Shown one piece after another: positions 26,401 through 34,520 of a stretch of DNA of 64,000 bases (position 1 is the first letter of the stretch; each line of letters starts with the position of its first letter). The stretch is from contig MEOA01000001.1 of the NCBI GenBank assembly GCA_001768515.1, forward strand, positions 248,001 through 312,000, in the 5' to 3' direction. Both the position numbers and the translations under genes were made by a program. Below the pieces are notes generated by a model, which had not been told where the DNA came from, did no database searches, and saw only the letters and a program-made list of their open reading frames with translations. The stretch comes from Bacteroidetes bacterium GWE2_42_24 (lineage in GTDB: Bacteria; Bacteroidota; Bacteroidia; Bacteroidales; TTA-H9).

Positions 26401-27174
26401 AAGAAGATGAAGAAGGGAGCCAGCTGCCAACCAGACACTAAGAACAATAAGGATTTTTACCCAAATCATTCTGTTGGTCTTCCGTGAAAAAAGTCTCTTA
26501 CTAACACTAAACAAAAACGAAACCAGCGAAACAGAAAGTAGCAGAAGCCATACGAGGATTAACCACTGATTTATATGCCAGAAAGAATTTGGTAACTTCA
26601 AACACACGAAAAACAAAACTTTATCATCAACCCGAACAGTTACACCCTCAGAATTCTTACAAATCAACAAGTTTCTGCCGTCAGGAAATTTCGTCGTAAA
26701 GCCATTCTGAAGGAAGCCATTTTCAACCGGGTACTGATGGTACACTTTCTTGAACAGATATAGTTTATTAGGAAAATTCTCTACAACCTCAAGGAATAAG
26801 CTTGTTGCTCCGATCGCAGACACATAACCGTTACTGAGATGTCCATGATCAAGAATAGGAAAACAAACACTGTTATCGCTCCAGCTAACCAAAGAATCGT
26901 TTCGATATAAACGAAATCCATCTATCTGATCCTTTGACACAAGTAAGGCAGCCTCTGACACAAATTCCGGGGTTGCCATATGGCCAAACTGAACAGCCGT
27001 TTGATGAAGATCATCAGACGCTCTCTTCAGATTAAGCTGTAGTCGGATCGCAGTTGCTTCTAATCCGGTTGATTGATTGTGATATAATAATGCAAAAAGC
27101 CCAACGAGGTTGGCGCAAAGAAAGAGAAGAAAAAAATATTTCGGAGACAAATTCCTGCTGGTAAGCTTTCTCAT
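23464..27174 (-). CDS. large multi-spanning NtrY-like sensor histidine kinase
   Basis: A 1236-residue kinase. About ten membrane helices are arranged as: helix at 12-30, periplasmic domain (about 33-205), a hydrophobic block of seven or eight helices (about 205-465), a second periplasmic domain (about 470-715), two helices (about 720-790), a third periplasmic domain, then a last helix with HAMP (about 920-1000). HisKA follows with MARQVAHEIKNPLTPLQLNV (His1015), then an ATPase domain with NLVKNSVQAVP, DNGKGI and GTGIGLHLV. The kinase core is NtrY-like (HEIKNPLTP). No response regulator is adjacent; the only co-transcribed gene is the flippase. Confidence 0.92.
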   Translation of the reverse strand: MRKLTSRNLSPKYFFLLFLCANLVGLFALLYHNQSTGLEATAIRLQLNLKRASDDLHQTAVQFGHMATPEFVSEAALLVSKDQIDGFRLYRNDSLVSWSDNSVCFPILDHGHLSNGYVSAIGATSLFLEVVENFPNKLYLFKKVYHQYPVENGFLQNGFTTKFPDGRNLLICKNSEGVTVRVDDKVLFFVCLKLPNSFWHINQWLILVWLLLLSVSLVSFLFSVSKRLFSRKTNRMIWVKILIVLSVWLAAGSLLHLLNPLLLGDLFKPLVFASGRFNPNMAVLTLNIVFLLILALMWHRIEYKLSFTSAINRYAFIALVVMLIAGGFRLMIGGFQLLIHHSNLPLDTSSIPLFNEYSILIYALLFLLFLVWFLPAFSLLRTFDRFSVIQRIYSLLVLIILTGTPGVFLHENLLTLVAEIVCAALIYSIILFRNSSLKISFMMPLPSQLLILGAAAFLASILVTDSLGQKELAFRRSIAEKYLLDNQDRIAERHLLTLGSVLQSDTILRRMAGQFADQILTQARLDEYLHTQYFSGYLRRYTSVFTFCLPGDNLIASQMAQPVSCEKFFREKSFSSISVIDSSMLWFFGYTPEHKGYLGRYVVPFSTGVLNIYAELVPVGVSRGIGMPEISGQFSSSAGRALQPYSYARYWDADLMSHAGAFSYWRQLPLPHNSFQGDTLITMQKWSHLVIKAPGQAIIVISLPTRSWFTSISLFSYVFLGFSMLLLLGLLFVGFSSGHSLFSGSFRNRFQGTVFLLIFFSLVAIGISSVYFIVSLNERKNENVISDKAHSILIELQHQLPYFNNIQTNDTASLDKMLAKFSDVFFTDINLYSPQGYLIATSQPNAFEAGILAHYMDGDARRILIISKESKLVHKETIGNLQFLSAYLPFSNSGKEVLAFINLPSFSRQEELQAEIGSFLIAIINVYAIVLLIAAITGLVVTRVLTRPLQLLAHHLSAVKIGRSNRKIEWQGSDELAILISEYNRMLDELDSGAIEIKIREREATWREMARQVAHEIKNPLTPLQLNVQYLQKAWIEEAPDFDQRFNRFITTMQEQIERLNTIATDFGQFGSLPQPRFARVELCGILRRISLLFTDDNSRVTFTSDYEVFDFDSDEGLLQVVFTNLVKNSVQAVPHDRKAEISITLSVSENGNVEIRIADNGKGIPTGEYQKIFTPYFTTKSQGTGIGLHLVYQIINTLHGKVWFVSQENIGTVFFVSLPASGQQHKNENLNLPNI

Positions 27175-27195
27175 CGTGGCTATGTTTTCTCAAAT

Positions 27196-27203
27196 CAAAA
27201 GTA
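27196..27203 (-). promoter_or_regulatory. -7 promoter box of the kinase-flippase unit
   Basis: TACTTTTG on the minus strand, 21 nt before the kinase ATG at 27174. Confidence 0.5.
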
Positions 27204-27236
27204 CAAAAAAATTAGCCAGTACCCTTGCCAGACATA

Positions 27237-28121
27237 TCAACGAGGCCGAAGATAATAAATCAGGCTGGATGTTCCTTGCTTACCTCTCCCGGAGACAAAA
27301 TTTGACCAAAAGCCAATCAAAAGAGCGGTTATAATGCCAAAATAACCTGATTTCTTATATTTCTCGCTCGTTAGGGCTACATAAAAAGCATCAAACCACA
27401 TTGGACGAATAGCTGTAACCTCAAAACCAGCCTTCATAGCCAGCAATTCAACCGACTTCTGCGAAAAATGATATAAGTGGCGGGGCACATCCCATGCGGC
27501 CCAATAAGCCCCATAATGAAGTGCATCATAGGACCCTGGGTTTGGTAATGCCACCACAACGAGGCCATCGGATTTAACCAGCCTCCGTATCTGCTTCAAT
27601 CGTTCCGGAACATCATATACATGTTCCAGAACATGCCACATAGTAATCAGGTCGAAAGAAGCTCCGGAAGCTTCATCCAGAAAATTCTCTTCAAATACCT
27701 CAAGTCCGGATGAAATGGCATGCCTTCTTGCTTCAGAAGCCGGTTCAACACCCTTCCCCCGCCACCCCTTTCGATTAAAATACCTTAAGGCAGCACCGTT
27801 ACCACATCCAATATCAAGTAGTGCCCCTTTGGGAGTTCCCATATTAGTTATGCCTCTCAATTTCAAAAAAAGATTGACATTCTGAACGAGCTGATATATC
27901 CTTAAGAACAAACCGCCTTTACCGGTATTATGCGAGATATACTTCTCGGGAGCATAGTAACCGGCGAGCTTATCAGCCAAAGGTTTTGGTTGGGTGGACT
28001 GAAGTCCGCAATGCCTGCAGGTTGAAATGGAAAACATATCTCCGGAGTAATAAAAGTCTTTAATACTCAATCCTGCTACATCGACAGAATTACCACATGC
28101 AATACATTGAATCTTAGACAT
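27237..28121 (-). CDS. class I SAM-dependent methyltransferase with N-terminal zinc ribbon
   Basis: A 294-residue protein. The N terminus has two Cys pairs (CIACG at about 5-9 and CRHCG at about 33-37), a small zinc ribbon. The Rossmann domain follows: motif I LLDIGCGNGAALRYF, acidic loop GVEPASEARRHA, motif IV DLITMWHVLEHVYD, post-IV GLVVVALPNPGS. It resembles the Methyltransf_23 proteins encoded in glycan or ubiquinone-like clusters; the substrate is unknown. I placed the start at the ATG 28121 (MSKIQCIACG); a TTG nine codons upstream would run through the parS palindrome. It follows mnmG by 27 bp as the last gene of its operon. Confidence 0.88.
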   Translation of the reverse strand: MSKIQCIACGNSVDVAGLSIKDFYYSGDMFSISTCRHCGLQSTQPKPLADKLAGYYAPEKYISHNTGKGGLFLRIYQLVQNVNLFLKLRGITNMGTPKGALLDIGCGNGAALRYFNRKGWRGKGVEPASEARRHAISSGLEVFEENFLDEASGASFDLITMWHVLEHVYDVPERLKQIRRLVKSDGLVVVALPNPGSYDALHYGAYWAAWDVPRHLYHFSQKSVELLAMKAGFEVTAIRPMWFDAFYVALTSEKYKKSGYFGIITALLIGFWSNFVSGRGKQGTSSLIYYLRPR

Positions 28122-28131
28122 ACAAACTATT

Positions 28132-28147
28132 CGTTTCACGTGAAACA
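28132..28147. other. parS: parS-like ParB-binding site 1
   Basis: CGTTTCACGTGAAACA contains the perfect 14-bp palindrome GTTTCACGTGAAAC and agrees with the bacterial parS consensus TGTTTCACGTGAAACA at 15 of 16 positions. It fills the 27-bp gap between mnmG and the methyltransferase gene. Confidence 0.88.
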
Positions 28148-28148
28148 A

Positions 28149-30020
28149 TTAACGGCCAAGAAAAACCAAAAGCACCGAAATGTCAGAGGGATTGATTCCA
28201 CTAATTCGACTTGCCTGTCCGATTGTCTCAGGACGTTGAACGCTCAACTTTTGTCGGGCTTCAGTACTTAATGAGACCATTGGCAGGTAATCGATGTCTA
28301 TTGGAATAGCCAGACTTTCATAACGATTAAGCTTATCAGCCAGCTCCTTTTCTTTGCTAATATAGGCCGCATATTTTATCAGAATTTCAACCTCTTCAGA
28401 GACCTCACCGGCTAATTCCCCAGAGTTTAAAAGTAATTGGTTCAACTTGGGGACAAGCCATGCAAGGCCTTCCAATGAAACCTGTGGTCTAAGTAATAAA
28501 GAAGCTAATTTTTGTTTCTGTATTACAGTTGCAGAATCATTATAAGCAAGATAATTATTTACCTCACTAGCTTCAATGGATGTTTGATTAAGAAAGAAAT
28601 TAACAGTATCGATAGCTTTAATCTTGGTTTCAAGCTTTCTCATCCGGTCAGCAGAAGCAAGGTTAATCTTATAGCCCAAAGGTGTAAGCCGAATATCAGC
28701 ATTATCCTGTCGTAAAAGCGTACGGTATTCAGCTCTCGAGGTAAACATCCGGTAAGGCTCATCTACACCTTTTGTAATCAAATCATCTATAAGTACACCT
28801 ATATAAGCTTCTGAACGATTAAGAATAAGAGGATACAGATCATTAATCCGCCGGTGCGCATTGATACCCGCAAGGAGTCCCTGTGCTGCAGCTTCTTCAT
28901 AACCAGTTGTTCCGTTTATCTGTCCTGCAAAGAAAAGGCGGGGAACTAGTTTTGTCTCTAGTGAAGATGTCAATTGTACAGGTGGAAAATAGTCATACTC
29001 TATTGCATAACCCGGGCGAAATATTTTGGCTTTCTCAAATCCCACAACTTTCCTTAGGGCAGCCACCTGTACATCATCGGGCAGAGAGCTTGAAAATCCA
29101 TTTATGTAGTACTCGACAGTATTCCATCCTTCCGGCTCAACAAATAACTGATGTCTTGTCCGATGAGAGAACCGCTCAATCTTATCTTCAATACTTGGGC
29201 AATATCGGGGACCAATGCCTTGAATTCTGCCACTAAACATTGGAGAAAACTCGAATCCTGTCCTTAAAGTATCATGTACGGCTTCTGAGGTATAAGCAAT
29301 AAAGCAACTCCGCTGTTGCTTCAGTTGGGGTGTGGAAATAAATGAAAACCTACCCGGATTCTCATCTCCTTTTTGTTCTTCAAGCTTAGCAAAATCTATT
29401 GTTCGACCATCAACCCTTACCGGAGTTCCCGTCTTCATCCGATCCGAATGGAATCCTAAACCCCGCAGAGAGGCTGTTAAGCCGACAGCAGCACCCTCCC
29501 CTATCCTCCCGCCAGAGAATTGCCTTGTACCAATATGAATTACACCATTAAGAAAAGTTCCATTAGTGAGTACGACAGCTTTACTTTGAATAGTGTATCC
29601 TAATTGGGTTGTTACCCCACAGATACCATTTTTATTTACGACAAGACCAAGAACGGTATCCTGTAAAAAATCAACATTCAGATTTCCTTCTAATAATTGA
29701 CGCCAATATAAAGAAAATAGCACCCGATCATTCTGAGCCCTGGGGCTCCACATAGCAGGACCTTTCGATTTATTAAGCATGCGAAATTGAATCGTAGTAT
29801 GATCAGCAACAACACCAGACATCCCCCCGAGTGCATCAATTTCACGAACGATTTGCCCTTTGGCAATCCCACCGATGCTGGGATTACATGACATCTGGCC
29901 CATAGCGCCCATATTCATAGTAATCAAAAGCACCCTCGAACCAAGGGTGCCAATCGCATGGGCCGCTTCACATCCTGCATGACCGGCTCCGACCACTATA
30001 ACATCATAACAATCAAACAT
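28149..30020 (-). CDS. mnmG: tRNA uridine-5-carboxymethylaminomethyl modification enzyme, FAD-binding subunit
   Basis: MnmG (GidA) works with MnmE to install the cmnm5 group on U34 of several tRNAs. The 623-residue product is of family length and begins YDVIVVGAGHAGCEAA, the FAD Rossmann motif. It has MSCNPSIGGIAKGQIVREIDALGG, GTFLNGVIHIG, MKTGTPVRVDGRTID with the signature CP/PS region (YCPSIEDKI), the substrate-site GTTGYEEAAAQGLLAGINA and the C-terminal helical domain. The gene lies 40 bp after ybeY. parS palindromes flank it on both sides, in line with the frequent origin-proximal position of gidA. Confidence 0.97.
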   Translation of the reverse strand: MFDCYDVIVVGAGHAGCEAAHAIGTLGSRVLLITMNMGAMGQMSCNPSIGGIAKGQIVREIDALGGMSGVVADHTTIQFRMLNKSKGPAMWSPRAQNDRVLFSLYWRQLLEGNLNVDFLQDTVLGLVVNKNGICGVTTQLGYTIQSKAVVLTNGTFLNGVIHIGTRQFSGGRIGEGAAVGLTASLRGLGFHSDRMKTGTPVRVDGRTIDFAKLEEQKGDENPGRFSFISTPQLKQQRSCFIAYTSEAVHDTLRTGFEFSPMFSGRIQGIGPRYCPSIEDKIERFSHRTRHQLFVEPEGWNTVEYYINGFSSSLPDDVQVAALRKVVGFEKAKIFRPGYAIEYDYFPPVQLTSSLETKLVPRLFFAGQINGTTGYEEAAAQGLLAGINAHRRINDLYPLILNRSEAYIGVLIDDLITKGVDEPYRMFTSRAEYRTLLRQDNADIRLTPLGYKINLASADRMRKLETKIKAIDTVNFFLNQTSIEASEVNNYLAYNDSATVIQKQKLASLLLRPQVSLEGLAWLVPKLNQLLLNSGELAGEVSEEVEILIKYAAYISKEKELADKLNRYESLAIPIDIDYLPMVSLSTEARQKLSVQRPETIGQASRISGINPSDISVLLVFLGR

Positions 30021-30026
30021 TAATTA

Positions 30027-30042
30027 GGTTTCACGTGAAACA
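30027..30042. other. parS: parS-like ParB-binding site 2
   Basis: GGTTTCACGTGAAACA, again a perfect 14-bp palindrome and 15 of 16 to the parS consensus. It lies 6 bp upstream of the mnmG start codon, in the ybeY-mnmG gap, 1895 bp from site 1. Confidence 0.88.
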
Positions 30043-30060
30043 TTGCTTTCATTTACCTGA

Positions 30061-30474
30061 TTACCATCTGTTTAACAAGTAAAAATTCTCTTTCTCACTC
30101 ATTATAGCTTTTGCCGATTTTGTTTTATCCTTATATCCCATTAGGTGTAATACACCATGAATCATCACCCGATGAAGCTCATCGATGAACGGGACTGCAA
30201 AGGTAACAGCATTTTCCCTAACCCTTGGTATACTAATAAAAATATCACCGGAGATCAATGAGCCTTCTGTATAGTCAAAGGTAATCACATCCGTCATACT
30301 ATCATGTGAAAGATATTGAACATTCATTTTTAACAAAACTTCATCAGAAACAAAAATGAAGTTTACCGACCCCGGCAACTTCATCTCATTCTCTATTGAT
30401 TGTTTCATCCAATTTCTAACCTTTCGCCGAGCGGGAAGGCTAAAACGAATATCATCCGTATTAAAAGTAATCAC
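30061..30474 (-). CDS. ybeY: endoribonuclease YbeY
   Basis: A 137-residue single-domain metalloenzyme for 16S rRNA 3'-end maturation and ribosome quality control. The motif is HGVLHLMGYKDK: the first two zinc-binding His are present, while the third ligand position, His in E. coli (GYDH), is Asp here; I have the impression that KD at this point is usual in Bacteroidota. The preceding MTDVITFDY and SGDIFIS strands are conserved. The start is GTG and overlaps the stop of the ATPase gene by 4 bp. Confidence 0.95.
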   Translation of the reverse strand: MITFNTDDIRFSLPARRKVRNWMKQSIENEMKLPGSVNFIFVSDEVLLKMNVQYLSHDSMTDVITFDYTEGSLISGDIFISIPRVRENAVTFAVPFIDELHRVMIHGVLHLMGYKDKTKSAKAIMSEKENFYLLNRW

Positions 30475-30965
30475 GATTCTTTGTCTGATTTAATATTGAT
30501 TGGTTTAAAGTAATTTACAAGAGCTGAGGCCCTCTTTTCACTTAATTCAAGATTCATACTACTTACATAAAACGATATATGGATTATCCGTCCGTTGTTG
30601 CTGTAACTCACCTCATCAGCCAGTGAAACAATCGTAAACAAACCACGACCTTCAGATGTATCTTCTTCTGATTCAGGATTAGTGGGATCAGGAATGGCGT
30701 CAGGTTCAAAACCAGCTCCTTCATCTGAAACAGAAAACTTCAATCCCCTTCGGGTTTGGTGTAAAGATATAGTAACTTTCTTTGAGGAGTCATTTTGGTT
30801 TCCATGAACAACCGCATTTTGAAAGGCTTCTGTCAGCGATAGCAATATATGCCCAAAATAAGTATTCCCGATATTATAATATTCACAGACTTCGTCTACA
30901 AACGATTCAAGTAACACCTGATCGGCCAACTGACTACGTAGTGTAAGAGTGGAAGGTAGGTTCAT
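30471..30965 (-). CDS. GHKL ATP-binding protein, RsbW/anti-sigma-kinase-like
   Basis: A 164-residue single HATPase_c domain protein. N box LSLTEAFQNAVVHGN, G1 DEGAGFEPDAIPDP, and G2 EGRGLFTIVSLAD are clear and match the SpoIIAB/RsbW class that phosphorylates anti-anti-sigma factors or binds sigma factors. No STAS partner or sigma factor gene is next to it. In Bacteroidota it lies regularly between a DUF4175 gene and ybeY, so its role may be separate from general stress signalling. Starts 2 bp after the DUF4175 stop and overlaps ybeY by 4 bp. Confidence 0.9.
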   Translation of the reverse strand: MNLPSTLTLRSQLADQVLLESFVDEVCEYYNIGNTYFGHILLSLTEAFQNAVVHGNQNDSSKKVTISLHQTRRGLKFSVSDEGAGFEPDAIPDPTNPESEEDTSEGRGLFTIVSLADEVSYSNNGRIIHISFYVSSMNLELSEKRASALVNYFKPINIKSDKES

Positions 30966-30967
30966 GG

Positions 30968-33900
30968 TTATTTTACGGTATTGTGTTCGTATAGAATAAC
31001 TTTTCGATGAAAGAATGAATTAAATTTCAATTTTTCGCGAAGGAAAACATCATCTCCTTTGCGCTTCGATTCGTTATACCTCAATTTCTGAAAAGGGTTA
31101 CTCTCCTGATCAATAATTCCAGTCTTGCTTTCGCGTCGTTCTTCTTTTTCTCTTTCTTGTTCAGCTCTTTCCGATTCGAGAAGTCTCGTTAAAATTTTTT
31201 CTTGTCGCTCAAGTGTAAAATTAGACAGCTTTTTATAAACCAGATCGTTTTCTGTTTTATCCATGTCATTAGTAATTTTTTTGAGCTCTTCTCCAGCCAA
31301 TCCGCTTTCATCCTGAACGGATTTCATATAAGATTCGAGTTCACGCCGTATCATTGCTTGCTCCATGGCAAGTCGCGAAAACTGCTCACCTGATTGCTGA
31401 GATTGCTCCCCTTTATTGCCGTTACTCTTACCCATCTGATTCATTTTTTGAAGTTGCTGGTTAAGTTGCTCCTGCGCCTGCCGAAGGCTTTTAAGGCTGG
31501 GCTTACCCTTATTTCCCTTCCGGGGTTTAGCATTTTTACAACTGCCTGAACTCATCATGTTCATATTTGACTGACGCTGCAAATTTGACATTGCTTCACT
31601 CAAAAGCAAAGCCAAATTATTAATGTCGGTCATGGCACTTCGTTGTCCAATCAATATTGCCGATATCTTACGATCTCCGAACTGGCGGAGTAATGATTGC
31701 ATTGTCTCATCTATTTGCCGAAATAAAGAAAAAAGAAAAGGTGGTATGCTACTCTCACGCTTACTGAGTTCTTTTAATGAATCATGCATGACCTCAAGAC
31801 CAGCCATCAGCATTCGCTGCTCAGAACCTAATTGAATGTAACCCGGATCATTAAGATCAATGTGGCTCGTAAGACCTAAAAGACGTTCTTGCTGAAAAGA
31901 GGACTCCACAACATTTTGCAGAATAAGTCGCAACCTTGCAATAGACTCCTCAAGTGATTCCTGCTCCTCTTCCTCAAGCATGGAATTGAGTTCATTGCTC
32001 ATAGATTGCATCTTTTCAGCAGCTTCATTTTGATTTTTTTTTGCTCGCGAGTTACGGCCTTTAGCTAAATTCTCCTCTGCTTTTTTAAGCTCATTATTGG
32101 TCTTCTGCTCATTATCGCGAAAAGAATCAGATAATGAATCTCGTTTCAATTCGCTATTCTGCCTGTCCAGGCTATCGAATGTAGACTGGAGTGCTTCAAA
32201 TTCCTTCCTTATATCGGCTTGCTTAGCTATTTGGTTTTTAGGATCAGTGCCAATCTTTTCAGATTCTTCTGCGACCTGTATTTGCTTTTGACTAAGCTTT
32301 TTTAACTTCTCAGAGCTTTCGAACATCTCCTTTTGAAGTACGAGTTCTTTATAGAGCTCAAGGTTACGATCAAGGTTGTCCTCGAGTTGTTCCAATGAAC
32401 TTTTAAGGTCCTGAACGCGATCTTTCAACTCTTGTTGACTAATACTGTCAATCAGTTTCTGCATTTCACGGAGTTTCTCAAGCGTCTTCTCATCCAGAAC
32501 CTGACGCATCAAGTCCATCAACTCCTGCTCCTTTTGTGAAAATTTGTCGAGATAAGCATCTGACATGCGACTACGCAACTCTGATTCCTGCTTCAGTTTT
32601 TTCTTTAACTCCTGCAAGGATTCATAACTCTTCTTCTGTTCCTCAATGGCTTCCTTAATCTTTTCCCTGTCGCTCCATTCCTCCTCTCTTTGAGTTTCAA
32701 GCTTATAATCTAGGTTATCTAACTGCTTTTTCTGAGCCCCATTTGATTGCATTATATCCCTTAATCTAGCCAGGGAAGATGTGGCCATTTCACGACTCAT
32801 TTCTGACAACTCCTCACGAGTAAACTTGCGCAGGAAGAAAATCGCTGATCGCGCCGAAGAAGGTCCGGTGGTATAATTATTGTCGAAAACTGTAAACCAG
32901 GCATTGTAACTCTTCCCTGGTACAAGACCAAGGGTATCAACCAGCAAACTATAGTAAAAAGACGCAGACAGTATACCAGGAGTCACATGAATATCAATCA
33001 TAGTGGGTGCTGAATCACTTTCAACTTTTCCAAACGAAAAGACAAGTTTTGAAATTCCATGATCATCAGCTATCATCCCGCTAAAAAAGAACAGGTCTGG
33101 TGTGGTGGTATCTCCTTCCTGGACAACACGTATTGTCGGAGCCTGGTCGGCAATCACCTGACAGGTATAGGTGAGCGAATCAATTACAGATTTCTGGTCG
33201 TCAGTCAGAAGTATCGTATATCTAAAAGAAGTTAAAGCAGTTACTCTGAAATGAGCAACTGAAACAGATTTATTTGAATATAGAATCTTTTCTGACCCTG
33301 ACCGGAAATCTATGATACCTCCGCCTTTCAATCCAATATTCCAGTCCAGAATACTTCCAGCGGGCACAACAACATCTCCGGTTCCTTCAATAACCTCAGG
33401 CAGACGGTTCAAGTAACCAGGAAACGTTATAGAAACCTTAAAAGAAGTGATCCCCGGAAGCTGCTTCACTTTAAGCACATAATCTTCTGATGTAATTCCT
33501 GCTGCCATAAAGTGAAATGTTGTGCCTATCAACAGCTCTTTCAATACAAATTGAAAAACATCCGCCCTATCTGTTTTTTTCATGAGGAACTCACCTCTCG
33601 TGGTAACTAAGTGAACCTCAGTTGGCAGAACCTCTCCTTCAACCAGAGCAGTGATTGTGAAGTCTTTACCTTGATAAACGACCAGAGAATCAGACAAGAG
33701 GACAAAAGAGAACGGAGCAGGTCGTTCGTAGGCAACATTATAATTGAAAACCCTCCCAGGCGATTGGGTAATAATTCCTGGGCGGAGGCTGACTGAGGCA
33801 GCTATAAGAAGTACAATGACCACCATAGTGCGAAGCAGCCAAAGTGGCGGGCGCAAATCAACCACTTGTTTGAAATCAAAAGGATCAATTTCTCTGGTCT

Positions 33901-34315
33901 TCTGTTCAATTGCTGCGATAATCAAAGAATCACCGGCTTCCCGATCATTATTCCAACCAAGCTGAAGTATGTTGACCAGACGATCCTGTATATCCTTAAA
34001 ATGAAATGAAATTAACTCAGCTGCCTGTTTATGACTAATACCGCGTTTGATTTTCCACATTGATAATATCGCTGGCAAAACGAGGAAAGCCAACATGAAC
34101 AAAGGAAAAAGAAGAGCTAAAAGAAGAAAGCTAAAACGAAAATTTCCAGGAAGGAAAAGAAAATATTCTATGAGAAAAAGTAAGAACCATACAGTAATAG
34201 AGCCAATACCAGAAACTACAACCCCCCGGATTATGGAAGCCTGATAATATCGCCTGACAAATTGATCTAATTTGTTAAGCAAATTGGAATAGGACGGATT
34301 CTGATAAATTTCCAT
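30968..34315 (-). CDS. large DUF4175-type membrane coiled-coil protein
   Basis: A 1115-residue protein. Three N-terminal membrane helices (about 23-48, 55-80, and 155-177) are followed by a predicted periplasmic beta-rich region (about 190-500) and then an exceptionally Glu/Lys/Gln-rich coiled coil (about 520-1000) with a Met/Gln-rich patch (NLQRQSNMNMMSSGSCKNAKPRKGNKGKP). It resembles the DUF4175 proteins of Bacteroidota and alphaproteobacteria, for which no function is established; a scaffold spanning the periplasm is my inference. First gene of the operon with the ATPase, ybeY, mnmG and methyltransferase. TAATTTTG lies 34 nt upstream. Confidence 0.85.
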   Translation of the reverse strand: MEIYQNPSYSNLLNKLDQFVRRYYQASIIRGVVVSGIGSITVWFLLFLIEYFLFLPGNFRFSFLLLALLFPLFMLAFLVLPAILSMWKIKRGISHKQAAELISFHFKDIQDRLVNILQLGWNNDREAGDSLIIAAIEQKTREIDPFDFKQVVDLRPPLWLLRTMVVIVLLIAASVSLRPGIITQSPGRVFNYNVAYERPAPFSFVLLSDSLVVYQGKDFTITALVEGEVLPTEVHLVTTRGEFLMKKTDRADVFQFVLKELLIGTTFHFMAAGITSEDYVLKVKQLPGITSFKVSITFPGYLNRLPEVIEGTGDVVVPAGSILDWNIGLKGGGIIDFRSGSEKILYSNKSVSVAHFRVTALTSFRYTILLTDDQKSVIDSLTYTCQVIADQAPTIRVVQEGDTTTPDLFFFSGMIADDHGISKLVFSFGKVESDSAPTMIDIHVTPGILSASFYYSLLVDTLGLVPGKSYNAWFTVFDNNYTTGPSSARSAIFFLRKFTREELSEMSREMATSSLARLRDIMQSNGAQKKQLDNLDYKLETQREEEWSDREKIKEAIEEQKKSYESLQELKKKLKQESELRSRMSDAYLDKFSQKEQELMDLMRQVLDEKTLEKLREMQKLIDSISQQELKDRVQDLKSSLEQLEDNLDRNLELYKELVLQKEMFESSEKLKKLSQKQIQVAEESEKIGTDPKNQIAKQADIRKEFEALQSTFDSLDRQNSELKRDSLSDSFRDNEQKTNNELKKAEENLAKGRNSRAKKNQNEAAEKMQSMSNELNSMLEEEEQESLEESIARLRLILQNVVESSFQQERLLGLTSHIDLNDPGYIQLGSEQRMLMAGLEVMHDSLKELSKRESSIPPFLFSLFRQIDETMQSLLRQFGDRKISAILIGQRSAMTDINNLALLLSEAMSNLQRQSNMNMMSSGSCKNAKPRKGNKGKPSLKSLRQAQEQLNQQLQKMNQMGKSNGNKGEQSQQSGEQFSRLAMEQAMIRRELESYMKSVQDESGLAGEELKKITNDMDKTENDLVYKKLSNFTLERQEKILTRLLESERAEQEREKEERRESKTGIIDQESNPFQKLRYNESKRKGDDVFLREKLKFNSFFHRKVILYEHNTVK

Positions 34316-34349
34316 GAATTGGCAAAAGGGACATAAGTAAATCCGCTTG

Positions 34350-34357
34350 CAAAATTA
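34350..34357 (-). promoter_or_regulatory. -7 promoter box of the DUF4175-mnmG operon
   Basis: TAATTTTG on the minus strand, 34 nt before the ATG at 34315. Confidence 0.5.
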
Positions 34358-34444
34358 TCTGAAAAACCAACACGAGCGATATTGGAAAGCTTATCCTAAC
34401 ATCACACTGTCGGGAATAGATGCAGTAGCAATGAGTAATTTTTT

Positions 34445-34452
34445 TACCTTTG
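34445..34452 (+). promoter_or_regulatory. -7 promoter box of the acyltransferase gene
   Basis: TACCTTTG, 68 nt before the ATG at 34521; fits TAnnTTTG. No -33 TTG seen. Confidence 0.5.
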
Positions 34453-34520
34453 CCACCCTACAATCATATCATTTGGGGGTTCTAAACCTGATATGTCGCT
34501 TAAAATAATCTGTTTGAAGA

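Noticed and set aside
28119-28148. Methyltransferase start at the TTG at 28148
   Set aside because: The nine extra residues are encoded by the parS palindrome; the ATG at 28121 begins the zinc-ribbon directly.
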